This document shows positions 35,501 through 49,279 of a DNA stretch of 64,000 bases, one piece after another (the first letter of the stretch is position 1; every line of letters begins with the position of its first letter). The notes beneath the pieces are model-generated. The model was given only the letters and a program-made list of their open reading frames with translations. It had not been told where the DNA came from and searched no databases. The position numbers and the translations under genes were made by a program. This DNA comes from Gymnopilus junonius. Lineage: Eukaryota; Basidiomycota; Agaricomycetes; Agaricales; Galerinaceae. The DNA lies in contig JADNYJ010000002.1 of the NCBI GenBank assembly GCA_015501075.1, positions 558,001-622,000 on the forward strand. Direction: 5' to 3'.

Positions 35501-38500
35501 ACAGTCATAGGCATATCAGATATGCACTATTTTTCCACAGTCTTTCCCTTATTGCTTGTGTAAGGAGTGGTCTCGTGGACAGAGAACAGCACCCTACCTA
35601 CCTTGGTCAAGTGAAGGCAAACCAAACTTATATTCGAAAGTGAAGCGATATTCCGTTCAGCTTGGCCGTGGCTCACACTCTACGCAGGTGGTTATCTGCT
35701 AGTCCAGTCAACGTCAGCACATGGATAGCTCTTATTGTAAGTTCCTCCCACCAGTCTGCGAAGTTTGAATTGAGCACTCATTTTTATTTAGGATGCCGAA
35801 TTGTCCTCCTTGCTGGGATCTCCAGAAGCATTCAAACTATACGACATTGCCGTCAGGTATTCAAAATACAAACACCATCCTATGAATGACTAACAAGTTG
35901 CATAGACTGGCTGTGAATAACGACTGGTTAGCAGAAGAGGGCTGGTGTTTATATCTAGTGCGTTTCTCAAGGTTGCTTTAAACAGTAAGGTTCTTAAAAA
36001 CTTGTAGCAAGGTTCTCACTTCATTAGATGCGGTGTCGAGGGCCTTGGAAGTGAGTTGCAGCGTCGCGGCATCTCCAGGCATGCGCAGTGGGGTGCTCAG
36101 GGTATCGTGTGAGCCACTTTCCTCTGACGTGTAACACTTCACTCATTTCCAATAGCAATTACCTAACATCTCTTCCGGGCACGGGTTATAAGTATCCCCT
36201 GAAGAGGCCATTATTTTCCTCAGACGTAGCGATCCAGACGGATGCCGTTTCCTTGGGTGTCGATTCATCATCATACCACTTCGATGGCAAACCAGACAAC
36301 CAAGACGATCAAGAATCGACTTTGAGTGCAGCTGATCTTGCGTCAATCTTGAAATGGAGCAAGGACATTTCCAGTGACATAAATCTTTCTTCAGGTTTGT
36401 ATCATGCTTCTAGAAATGTTAATCATTAAACGCCTTCTTTTCTAGCACTGCAGAGATTGACCGAGATTGCGACCGGTATGTCATACAATGTAAGGATTTC
36501 TGTGCCTTATCGCGTTTCTACAGAAACGTCGGGTTCTCAAAACACATGTGGTAATATTTTTTCTTCTCGTGTTCTGTTTCGCTCCGTCTCACGCAGAGTT
36601 GCAAGTTGTGATTGCTCGAGAGGCAGGCGATTATACTGTAGCGACGAGTATGATCCCACCTGGGCCCTGTCAAGTTCATGAGTATGCCGCACTCTATTCT
36701 TGTCCTGGTTTGCAGAAATCTGACCAATCTACTTCAGAAACCCAAAATCTATTCGGACCATCAGCGATCCACTTCAAAAGGCGATCATTCAACACAGTAT
36801 GTTCTCCGTCCTGTCACAGATTTGTATCTGATGTGTTTTTTAGCGCTGAACTCGAAAGAGCGGGTTTATTATGCTGACGCAACTTCCGATTTTCGATTTT
36901 CCTCAGAAGCTGGGCAGACTCCCCATCGCTCAGTCATATGCCTTCCGATTTTCAGCAATCGAGGACAAACCTTCGGCGCGGTTTACTTCGCTTCTAGATA
37001 TGCTTTCTCTCAAAACATTGTCACGATCCTCACACTTCTGTGTCAACAAGCTAGCATCAGTATAGCCAATGCACTGCTATTCCGTTCGGTTCAAGCAGGC
37101 ACAAGAGAGAACCTGAAAATGATTTCCGCGCAGCGCGAAGCCTTAGAAGCCGCTAGGAAAAGCCGGGAAGATGCACTGAAGGCTACCAAGGTTGGTCTTT
37201 TTTTAGCGGAATACTTGCACTCCGATTTTCAATAAGACTTCAGATTAAAAGTAATTTCTTGGCCTCGATGAGCCACGAATTAAGGACACCTTTTAGGTAA
37301 ATTTCCTGATCTGCACCATCTACTGTAGGCTAATGTCCTTTGGAGCTCTTTTTACGGGTTACTTGATTTGTTGAGCGGCACTGAGCTCAATCCCGGGCAA
37401 AGCGAGATAGGTGAGCGCTGACATGCTTAAGATATCTTCTTGTCTAAAGTGCTTGTAGTCCAAACAGCCAAGCAATCGTGTGAGCTCTTATTAAAGGTAC
37501 TCCGAATTTCGTGAAAGTGGGCATTATCTTAACCCTCCCCTCAGATTATAGACTCCATCCTCGACTATAGCAAGTTAGAGGCTTCAGGTAGGCTTCATCT
37601 TCACGGAAACCTTTCTATCGTATGACAATTTCATTAGCGGTGAAGCTGGAGCCGAGTGGGTTTTTAGTGGAGGTGGGCGTTCATAATCCAGACTGCGTAA
37701 AATGACATTGAAACCTTGTTCGCAACGCAGAACATAATAGCCGTTCGTACTCTGACTTTCAAGGCCCCTGATTTTTCTCATATCCTTTAGGATTGTATGG
37801 AACTTTTGTTGCCAATGGCCGCGAAAAAGCTGGATCTATCATTCAATATTGAACCGGATGTCCCATCCTGTATGCTCAGCAACTTGAAAAAAATATCACC
37901 TTTCTAACTTACTGCATAGGGGTCTATGCGGACTACGCGAGGATCCGCCAAGGTAGGTGAAGAGGTGCATGTATTTGACCAATGATCCCACGCTCGTATT
38001 TTACAGTGCTGATGAACCTCATTGGAAATGCCGTCAAGTTCACCGCAAGTGGGTCTGTTCGTGTGCTCTGTTTCATTGACAGCAATACCACTCCTTCTAC
38101 GGATGAAGTCAATCTCAAATTTGAAATCCAGTAAGTTTTAGTTACGTTGCCACTCAAAAAGTTTGTTCAACAGCACTAATAACTAATCAGCGATACCGGT
38201 ATTGGACTTTCCGCAAGTGATGTTGATCTGTTGTTTGTTCCGTTCCAGCAAGCGGATGTGAGCCTAGACTTTTCATCTTCCTTCGCCTCAATACCTCACC
38301 TCCCACCATTTTAGAATTCATCCACCCGTCGATTTGGGGGTACAGGTCTAGGCTTGTCAATATCCCGTCAACTTGTGAAACTAATGGGGGGTGCGATTGG
38401 CGTTACCTCTGAGCCCGATCGAGGTTCTATGTTCTGGTTCACCATTCCAGTCAAGGTGTATAATGCAGTGGAATCGAAAAAGGTATGTCTTGATATGGGC

Positions 38501-39718
38501 TTCTCGGTTTGTTGTGAGATTAAACGGAGTGTTATATGAAGTACCTCGAAGACATTGAAAAAACACGTTCACTACTCAGCAGTCATCACCCTCTTCATGT
38601 GCTTGTCTGCTCAGGGTCGGATGCTACACTCAGACTTCTGGCATCAATGCTTACAGATTTCAACCTGAAGGCCGCGTCCAGTATCGAAGAAGCACAGCAC
38701 TATCTAAAGGAATATTCTAATTTTGACGTACCCCTTGACTTCGTAATCCTGGATGATCAGTCCGAAACTCACGCTGATGACCTGGCCCGGCATTTGCACT
38801 CATTGGGTCTTAAGCCTTTCATTGACACCAAGGTCATCCATTTATACACGCCAACGACAAGCAGTTCGGGGCATGCAATCTTTGCGAAAAGCTCTATACC
38901 GGGAGTAGTTAAAATGACCAAGCCCCCTCGACTTGCACGACTCTTACAAACTCTTGCTGGGCTGAAAAATTTACCTCATCCAATGATCTCAAACCACGTC
39001 TCCGAGGTTACTAAAGCCATTGAAAACATATCAAATGCACAAAGGACCCTATATGGTAATGTTCTCATTGCGGAAGGTACGCATTTTCTTGATGTACACA
39101 TGCCTCAGAAGACACTGATCATCGTGCTCAAAACCCAGACAATCCTATAGCACAAAATCTACTCATCAAGCAACTGCAACGCTTTAATTTGAATGTTGTT
39201 GCGACCAGCAACGGAGAAGAAGCTATTACCGGTACGCTGCATGCTATTTTTCTACGTCTGTTTCATTAATTGCCCTGCAATAGAATGGGCAGCTCATCCG
39301 CCAGGCTTTTTCAGTGTCGCTTTATTTGATCACCGTCGGTAGCCATTTCTTTGTAGCTGATGCATGCATTGATCCCTTTTTTCCAGATATGCCTATATGC
39401 GACGGAGTAGAGGCTGCGAAGCGCCTGCGCGATCTTGAAAGAAAGCTAAATGCACCCGTTATGCTACCAAGTGGGAAGACCTACTCGTTTCGTATACGTG
39501 TATACTCATCTATCGTTCAGTTGTGGCTTTGAGTGCAGATTGCCAAGATTCGACAAAACAGCTTTGTCTGAGTGCTGGTATGAACGCCTTTTTTAGTAAA
39601 CCTCTGAAAAAAAGTGAACCTTCCTTTTTGTCTGGCTACGTAGTTGACTACTGACCTGAATTTAGATGACCTGGCGTCGCTGATGTCGATGTTTGGCTCA
39701 ATCTCAACACCGGGATAG
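29540..39718 (+). CDS. Group X hybrid histidine kinase: kinase-like domain, AAA ATPase, GAF, HisKA, HATPase, two receivers
   Basis: Very large two-component sensor resembling fission yeast Mak2/Mak3 and Candida Chk1 (oxidative stress and growth signalling). ATG 29540 begins [19 protein letters not shown] protein-kinase-like domain follows (about 29600-30860): GLVHREVRANAF sits where HRDxxxxN should be, VHFGNR where DFG should be, and a normal APE region YLAPEQTG...[14 protein letters not shown] follows. The AAA-type ATPase has Walker A GPPGIGKSS (split by an intron at about 31590-31646) and Walker B-like [11 protein letters not shown]. After a long helical middle region comes a GAF domain (about 36450-37070, [21 protein letters not shown]). 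HisKA has the phospho-histidine in [13 protein letters not shown], and the ATPase has [16 protein letters not shown] and [14 protein letters not shown] degenerate first receiver ([10 protein letters not shown]) and a full receiver (VLIAEDNPIAQN, FDHHMPICDG, lysine in FFSKPLKK) complete it. Around 30 introns; the exact exon set is approximate. Confidence 0.88.
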
Positions 39719-39962
39719 TATGAATAGCAAAGGCTTGTACACTGATTTATTTTCGTCTATCTTATATCTTTTTGGGGAACCTTGCACATGTAATACATAT
39801 ACAGAACTTGTGATATTAGGAGTACAAATCTAGCTAGAAGGGTATTTATGGGTTATTACTTATTTGTGCAAGAATACAATCGCTGATCTGACTAGACCCT
39901 GACAACCGACAAAGAGTAAAATTTGAAATCAAGAAAGACCGTGTCGAAATTAAATGCCTGCG

Positions 39963-41460
<1,498 letters not shown>

Positions 41461-41612
41461 TGATGGTGGTTGGGAGAAAAGAACAAAGTGAGTAATTGTG
41501 AGTAAAGTGCTGTTGTTAATGTATGTGATTAGATTAGACTGTATGATCATGTGATCTAATCTCATTTTTTGCGTTGAATTTAATTTAGCAAAGTTTTGCT
41601 CTCTGAATCCAA

Positions 41613-44007
41613 ATGGCCAGTTCTCGTTCAAAAGCCAGCAAAGGCAGGCCCACCTCAACCTCAGCCATCGTGCATCCTCCTTCTCAGACTCATTCCCCAC
41701 CCGTATTTTCCTCTTTTTCTCCCAATGCCAATTTATTCGCCTTCGTCGTCCTGGCCGTTGACAAGCATCGTCTTCGCGTCTACAACACCACCTCAGGTCG
41801 AGCAGCATCAGAATACACAATTGATTTGGGACGAGTCTGCGCTTTGCAGTGGGTCACCTTATCGGATTTTCTCAACGAAGAGCGGTCGTCTCCCAGCAAG
41901 AAAAGGAAGAAAACTTCAGACGAAAAGGCCAACCCAATAACGTCGGGTCAAGAGGTCATTGCCCTCGGGCTATCTAACGGGACCATACAATTCTTTTCCC
42001 CCACCCACTCACAAGTGATCCGCACACTCTCGCATCCGACAAGCAACTCCGCAATTACATCACTTGCGTTTCATATGGCCGCTCGACTCTCCCTTTGGAC
42101 TTCCAGTGCCGATAGCTCTGTTCGCCTCTGGGATATTCAGAAGAACACAATATTGGGCTCATGGAAGGGCGAAGACAGGATCCCTCCTACCACTATTTCC
42201 GTACGCCCCACAGACGAGGACAGCATAGCTATTCTTATTGCCCACCATAGCATTCGACTCTTGACTGACGATGCAACGGACGGTCATTGGGTGGGCAAAC
42301 CAAAACAAGTTGCAACTTTCACTGGTCATGCCTCCCCGTCAGAACATTGCTTTGGACTCATGACACACAACCCAATAATTTTTTCTCCCTAGCTGATGGC
42401 GATCGCTCTGTTTATTGCTGGAGTATCCAGGATACCTCATCCAACGAAAAGCCCATAGCATCAATTACTCTTGATTCCGATGTTAAAAGCATTTCTCTAA
42501 GCCTAACTTCCCAGTTACCGCAGACCCTAGTCACTTTGTCTGTTTCTGGAAAGCTGTCCTTCGTTCCCATTCCCTCCGAAATTCTCGTGTCGACCGGTGG
42601 TAAGTCAGGCAAAATACAGTCTTTCTTGCCTCGCTCGTCTGTCTCTTCCGCGTCATCGAAGGCTCATCCTTCTGCCCCTCCTATAATTGACCTCATCCCT
42701 CTACCTGAGCAACCCGGGACCATTCGGGTCGTACGCCTAGTGAAAGGCATCCAACCAGTATTTGATATCGTCGTGAGTGCGCCTTTAGCTCCTACTTGAC
42801 CTATTTTTCATACTATATCAGCGCTATCTGGACGATAGTAACACTTTCATAGAAAAGCCCATCCTTAACGAGATCCTTGAGGTTATCCCTGATGATGGTC
42901 TACCGGTTGGTTTCCTTCTTTCTAAGTGCTCTGAAAAAGCCTGAAGAAGCCTCTTTTACAGATAGTTCCGAATAAGCGTTACGCGGAATCAAGCTCGCTA
43001 ACAGTCACCTCTGGAATGGACATTGACAGAAATGAGGACTTCGCAGTAGAGGACGAGGCCGAAGGTACTCTACAGGTTGATTTGGCCGAATTATCGTTAG
43101 GTCAGAGGCTAACAGCAGTCACGGAGGGCCTTTTGGACCCGATGTCCGATAGTGAAGACGATAACGCTGTTGTTAGGACTCCTGGGCGCCCGAAATCCAA
43201 GAAACAAATCACATCTGACATTACCGCCATTCCCACAAATTCTCTTGCTCGAACGTTAATACAGGCGCTACATTCTTCTGATGCACGTTTACTTGAGATG
43301 TGTCTCGCACACTCTGACTCTGCTTTGATTTTGAATACTGTTCGAAGATTGCCTCCTCAATTGGCGATACCTTTGATCACCGCTTGTGTGGAGAGACTGG
43401 GACGAGGTCCGCGGGCGGCGAATATGAAAGGTGGAGGAGGCGGTGCTAGTTCACAACGTGGATTGGGTCTTTTAACATGGCTCAGGACAGTACTAACAGT
43501 GCACGTTGCCCATTTGATGACAGTATGTTACAGCATTTTATCAACTCGACAAAGTGACTAATTATCTGACAGATTCCCGACCTTGTTGCTCGGCTCTCGG
43601 GCTTGCATGCGACATTGACAGCAAGACTCAGCCTGCATGAGAGTTTGCTGTCTCTCAGTGGTCGTCTGGACATGGTTCTTAACCAAGTCGAACTTCGGGC
43701 CTCCACAACCCCTACTTCTCTGGCTCCTTCGAAGACGGATAAAAGAAAACCTGAGAATCATGTAAAGCAATACTTCGAAGGTGAAACGGACTCTGAACAG
43801 GAAGTGGATACAAAGATGGAAGCCGAAATTGATGATGAAGAGGACGAAGATAGCATCGAAGACATTGAGCTTGGAGTTGACAGTGAGGACGAGGACGAAG
43901 AGACTGATGAAAAGGAAGAGAGTTTCAGTGGGGATGATGACAACTTCATTGACGACGAGGCAGAGGAGTACACTGGCGACGAAGAAGACGAAGAAGAGAG
44001 CGAGTAA
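41613..44007 (+). CDS. UTP5: U3 snoRNP/small-subunit processome protein Utp5 (WDR43-like)
   Basis: Nucleolar WD40 protein of the t-UTP/UtpA subcomplex for 18S rRNA synthesis. N-terminal WD blades are visible (FSPNANLFAFVVLAVDKHRL, LWTSSADSSVRLWDIQK, DGDRSVYCWSIQD). The Utp12 domain (LARTLIQALHSSDARLLEMC...ACVERLGRG) follows, then an extremely acidic tail ending at the TAA at 44007. Between the fourth and fifth blades the frame shifts by -1. QVATFTGHASP is in one frame and VRTLLWTHDTQPNNFFSLAD in the next, while the first frame stops at 42390. One additional C at CTCCCCG (C run 42335-42338) would restore GHASPVRTLLW, the expected blade start. I therefore treat this as a sequence error in an intact gene. 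It ends 58 bp from the convergent RIC1 stop. Confidence 0.87.
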
Positions 44008-44065
44008 AATCTTCCATTGTTTCATATTTACGAGTACATGTACTATTCCACATATATGGCACATT

Positions 44066-47000
44066 TTAAAGGCTGATTTTGGCATGAAACATCGTGTTTG
44101 TACGTAGATCGGATGCACCTAGATCGACCTGACTGAGTGCATTTCGCAGTGCTTGCCCAGTATCGTCAATGGAATGCAAAAATCGAAGTAGTTCTCGACA
44201 GAGCTGCCAGTCTTTCCCCTCTACCGCGCTTATTAGGAGGCGGATTGCTTCTGTGCTATTTTCATCTAATTGTTCTAAATTATGCAGTACCAGTAGGTAA
44301 GAGGCAGCTGTTTTGAGACGTTTGGATGCAAGACATTTCTGGGAATGATAGATAGGTCAATGCGAGATTAAGGATTCAGGCAGACAGTTTACCTCAAAAA
44401 GTCCCTTTGGATTCCCTACAACATCGAATAGATGTCGCCAACCTGTTGGTTCTGTTTTACGCGCGCAATTGACAACCACGTCGAGAGAGGCATCAAAGTG
44501 GTCAAGGAATTCGATGATGGTCGACAATATGTCGTGCGAACTTTCGTCTACGCCGTCGCTGGCAGCAGCCAAGTCAGATTCAACTACTGTATGAAGCAGC
44601 ATTTCCAACGCGTGTGCAAAATATACGAGGTTCTTGTAATGTGAAGCAAAAGCTACCGCTTCCCTGACCTGGAGGTTTTCCAGGTGGTATAGTAAAATGT
44701 GTTGCAAGAAGAGCTGCGACTGTCGGAGTCGTCAGTAGGCATTTTTCACCCCTGCAGAATGTAAATCACACTAGTGGCATGCCTAAACATCACAAACGGT
44801 AGATTGCTTCTGATAGCGGTTTCGTGCTCAACTCCAATGATGATTCCTTTGTCCATGAGGACAGCTGCAAAAGACTAAATTTTGAAAGGCTGAATGTCAA
44901 GAGCCGATATCGCTTACAAAGGGGATAGAAATCAAGCGGGATATTGACGCTCTCTTTAACATCCTTGACATCAGGGTCTGCGGAAATCGAAGTCGAAGAC
45001 TCTAAAGATAATGCATTCAGCCAGACCCGCATGCCTTGCGCATCGTATGCCCAGAGGGAGTTTTCTAAGGCACCGACTCCCCGTAAATGAATCCAGCAAA
45101 ACTCTATACGGTCAGCAAGGACTTGAATGTCGTATTTGACCTCATCACTGGCCATCTGTATCTTGTTGTTCATCAGTGTGACACTGTCTTAGTCCAGCAC
45201 GAGTTACCTTCCGTGGGCGTAGAAGAATCAATTGACCACCAACAACCATGAACACCGTGGCGGATGCGAGATCGTCAATGGGTCACCAATCTCTGATGAA
45301 CACATGATGACAGCAAAATGAAATGGCAGAGTCACTCACGTTTCTGCACAGTCGGTATCATCCAGCTTAGCATTCTAACTGCTCCTGGTGCAGCAATAAT
45401 ACCTGTGAATGTTATACTTCCACAGAGATGGAGTCTGATCGAATCGGCAGTCGGCACAATTAAATAGTGGTGGAGGGTATTATCAGCCGTATAACCAAAA
45501 GAGAGTTGTCTACTATGGATAAAATTATGACCGGAGCCGATAGAGTTTCACGATGGAGGACATTTTGGCCAGATAATTCCAGATCACGCGAATATAATCG
45601 GATCTGACGTTGCTCATTAGGCCACTCAAAGTCTAGGCAATGAGAAGTACCTGATAAGATTTAGCCACTTCGACGGCCGCAACAAGGACGTGATGGAACC
45701 ACAACAAGCCCCCTCTCACAGAAAAACTCTGCTCCTGTTCTTCGTCCGCGAAAACTTTCCACCTGCCAGAAGTTGAACTGTAATGGATCAGACCTCTGCG
45801 GCCAGCAATAGCAATCAATCTTCCGTCACTGCTTAGAGAGGAGTAGCGGATTGGCCAATTTAGGGCTAAGTATCTTTGAGGAATCTACAAACAGATCAAA
45901 TTTTTTTCTTCAAATCCTAACAATCCCAAGGAAAGATAAATGCCTTGATGTGCTGCCAAACATCTGACTCCGGATTAATGACACTAAGATCAGGTTGATC
46001 GGCTCCTCTGTAGATTAGTGCACGATCGTCCATTTGTAGAAAGGCGTATCGTGTATTGTCCTAGCCAATTGCTGAGAAAAACTATATCTTTTGTCCTTTG
46101 GATATGCTTACCGGAGAATACTGGCCAGTGGTCGCGCTTTTTGCGAACGGGATAACAAACAATTGACCGTCGCGCTCTACGAAGCGGTCAGAAAGGTTGT
46201 CTGTCGAGTGGAAAAAGTTTACATACTATGGGAGATGGTCGAGTCCGCAAGGACGAAAAGTTCAAAATTTCCGGGACTCCAGAACTCAAAGAGCTATTAT
46301 ATTCTGTTTAAAGTGGACTCGATGGAATAACTTACAAGACTCTTGATCCCATACATGAAAATATCCTGGAATCTAGAACATTTGAGTGCTCAGGACATAG
46401 CAAGCGAGTTGACATTCATACTTGTGTTCGTCAACAGAGTCTTGAATACCAACAGCTGAAACCAGGCATTTTCCACCGACGCTGAAAATCCCCCATCCTT
46501 TTTTCCAACCCACTGCCAGAACGTACCCATCCGAAGTCCATTCAAGGGCAGTCACTTGTCCTGTCTTCTTGTTGAATGGATTGGGAACAAATATGTTCTG
46601 CGATTTTGGAATAACACCGTCTTCTGAAGGAAAATTGGTGAAATGGATTTCACCTCTGCCCTTTCTATTAGGAATATGGCAACCGGGAAAGATAGATGGA
46701 ACAACAGACCCATGTGTCCCTATGGCAATCAAAGAAAACCTAGTGTTGACGGACACGCAAGTAGCACGTTTAGGTTCCTCGTAAGCCCGGGTTGGATCTG
46801 AGGTCATTTCGTCAGGCTCAACCCAACGCCTCTTCTGTACCCATCTTGGAGTCTGGAAGTCATGAATGCAGGTCCCGTCCCATCTTAGCTGTCCACTCGA
46901 AGAGCTTTTGTCATCTTCATCATCATTCTGGTATGTGTGATACTCAGGAATAACCAACTTGACAGACACGTCCCACTCACTTTATCGTTGTCAGCTGCCA

Positions 47001-47952
47001 TTTTCTCAGGACCACGGGAGCTGTCGTGAAGCGCGACAAGATATACTCGTCCGTCAGAAGTAATCCATATTTCACCGTCAACTGCCTTAGAATGCGATAT
47101 ACGAGCGACATAGACTGGAAAAATGTAAGAGTACCAGGAAGTCAAGTGTGTAATGTCCGTACCATCCGATTCAACAAGCCACGAAAAATCCAGATCATTC
47201 AACAGCCAGGTGTCGTAAGTCAATGTGGGTCTATCTTCTCCAGAAATATCGTTGCCGTCGTCGTCGTCCACGGGCCAAGGCATGCGCTGGATTGTAGGGG
47301 GATCTCGAGTGGAGAATACCATATGTTGCCTCCTTGGAGACATGCTAAAGGTGCCAGTTAAACAAGACATGGATGCACCGAATCAGATGAACTCGCCTCA
47401 TCAGCCCTCCTTCAACCCGAACAACGCCTTCGAAGTGAAGACTAATGGAATGAAAGGGCAGTCCTTCACCCGGGCCAGCAAGGAAATTGCGTTGGGCATT
47501 TGAAGGAAGAGGAGAGGCGGTATAGACTGTTTCGTCTACATTGAAGACTACTGACACTAACACCAAGTACGACTCAGACGTCTGTAATAGTTGTAAATGG
47601 GACTCTTGATTAACGGTATTCAACACTTGGACCCACCCTGATTACTATTCTATTGCCGTCTGGCGACCACCACACTTGTAGATTATCCCCATGGTTCAAA
47701 ATGGAAGTTGGTGTCCTAGTAAGCAGGGACAGCAGAGCACAGGGCTGAGTGAACATATTCAGTAGGTGCTAATGAGCTTTGGGCGCATAAAGTGTGTACC
47801 CTTCCAGACCATATAGCGATAACACTTCTTGTGAGCGTGCAGAATAGAAGTTTCCGAGGACTGGATGCAAGTGCAACAACTGGTTCTGAAGGAATATTTG
47901 GGAGGGCAGGGTTGCAAGCGAGCTGCCTAGCAGCTGTGGTGGGGAAGTACAT
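44066..47952 (-). CDS. RIC1: Ric1-like subunit of the Ric1-Rgp1 guanine nucleotide exchange factor
   Basis: In yeast, Ric1 with Rgp1 activates the Golgi Rab Ypt6 in endosome-to-Golgi retrograde traffic. ATG 47952 starts MYFPTTAARQLACNPALP, matching the conserved MYF..W/..R.L start and followed by RSVIAIWSGRVHTLC, as in RIC1 proteins. The N-terminal half contains WD40-like blades (VTALEWTSDGYVLAVGWKKG with IFSVGGKCL; YDTWLLNDLDFSWLV). The C-terminal half is the helical RIC1 domain (HILLYHLENLQVREAVAFAS, FAHALEMLLHTVVE, IIEFLDHFDASLDVVVNCAR, WRHLFDVVGNPKGLFEKCL). The last exon ends SDLRTNTMFHAKISL with a TAA at 44066-44068. Many short introns; internal exons near 45300-46300 are only roughly placed. 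Confidence 0.85.
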
Positions 47953-48232
47953 CCTCAGAACCTGCGGAGTGAGGGTCTATGATAAAGTTTGAATATAACC
48001 CAAGGTCCCAAAATAGCTCCGGCATCCAAGACGAACAGTAATTAACCGTATGTACTCATTCAGTTCTCATTTGCACCGCACCCACGGTTTATGGGCGTTT
48101 CACACACAACGGAGCGTTGGCAGAAAGTAGTATACATTCCTACAACGTATTAAATATTATGCAGACCCGTGAGACAGTAATAGTACAAGAATTGCTGAGT
48201 GGGATTGTCCTGAATGATAGAATATGGTGATT

Positions 48233-49044
48233 TTATGATGAGGGGGGGTTTGAAAAATAAGTTTTGAACCTCGTCCAAAGCGTCGACTTCACTGCGTTTT
48301 CGCCTTGGTTGTCTTCCCTCTCTGTGACTGGCGTCGCTGCCGAAATATTTTCTGCACCCAGTGTCATGGGTTGCAGACGTGATTGCCGAAGAAGAGTAAG
48401 GATGAGACTCACGCCCTCGCGGGACTATGAAAAGGAGAAAGGGGATAAGCACAACGCAGCGTGGGGTCCACCGACTATACTGACCCGTTGCATGTTTGCT
48501 TTGAATTTGGACAAGCCATGGTTTTCGATTTTTTTTGTAAGGCCCCAACCGAATCTGGAGAAAACTCTTGCTTCCGTGTGCTGCAAGGTTTTCCTGAGGA
48601 ACGACGTGTAAGACATTAGCAAGAAGACAAACAGAGTGGGCCTGACCCGTCCGTTGTCTGAGCAAATTGGACTGATTCTTCGACTTGCATTATCTTGACG
48701 TGGTCCAGGTTCTTGGTCACGCATTTAACGACTTTGCCGTACGGATCAACTTCACTTTCTTCAACTACCCACGACTCAGCTCTTGAGACGATCCCTTTGG
48801 GAAACCATCTCGGCATGGTTCCCTTCTTGAGGATAAGTCTGGTCGTTACAAGAGAGCCTGAGGGCGTAAGGTCGCGAGATATCACGTCGCACGAGACGAC
48901 GTGAGATGCATAGGGATTTGGGTAACGAAGAAAGAATGCTAGCGTGACAATGGACCAGGAATCACTGACATAAAATGAGATCGACAGTAAATGACGAAAA
49001 AAGAAGACGTACTCATATAGGAAGGACTGAGAAAAGAATCTCAT
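48233..49044 (-). CDS. UPS1: PRELI/MSF1-domain phosphatidic acid transfer protein (Ups1-like)
   Basis: Intermembrane-space lipid carrier that, with Mdm35, moves phosphatidic acid to the inner membrane for cardiolipin synthesis. ATG 49044 gives MRFFSQSFLYD, spliced to DSWSIVTLAFFLRYPNPYAS. SRDLTPSGSLVTTRLILKKG, VVEESEVDPYGKVVKCVTKN, LDHVKIMQVEES and FGWGLTKKIENHGLSKFKAN follow. RYPNPY..HV and the long TKNLDH..IM.VEE stretch favour Ups1 over Ups2/3. The last exon (SREGVSLILTLLRQSR...) carries an extra C-terminal tail ending FKTYFSNPPSS, with a TAA at 48233-48235. Four exons are supported by clean GT-AG introns. It shares a 235-bp divergent promoter with the ABC transporter. Confidence 0.9.
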
Positions 49045-49279
49045 GACCCTCTGCAAGGCACCTTTAGTTGGGTGAAAAGGCGTAAGAGCCTGCGACACTC
49101 AGACGAGTAATTAAGCCAATGTGTTTAAAGTCAAGGAGCGCTCAGAAGCCGAAGTCACAGCCGTGTGCACTTTCAAATGGCTTAGTCAGCAGCACTTGAT
49201 GACGCAGTAATCACATGCCGTTGCAGGTCTATAATAACAGCTCCAGCTTGCACAGCGTCCATCCCATGCTGAGCCCAGA

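Noticed and set aside
41520..41570. Inverted repeat AGATTAGA ... TCTAATCT between PHO85 and UTP5
   Set aside because: Arms are only 8 bp in AT-rich sequence; likely chance.
42301..42400. UTP5 as a pseudogene
   Set aside because: Only one base is off, the rest of the gene including the Utp12 domain is intact, and the family is essential in yeast.
43758..43973. 71-codon Ser-rich minus-strand frame
   Set aside because: Mirror image of the Asp/Glu-rich tail of UTP5.
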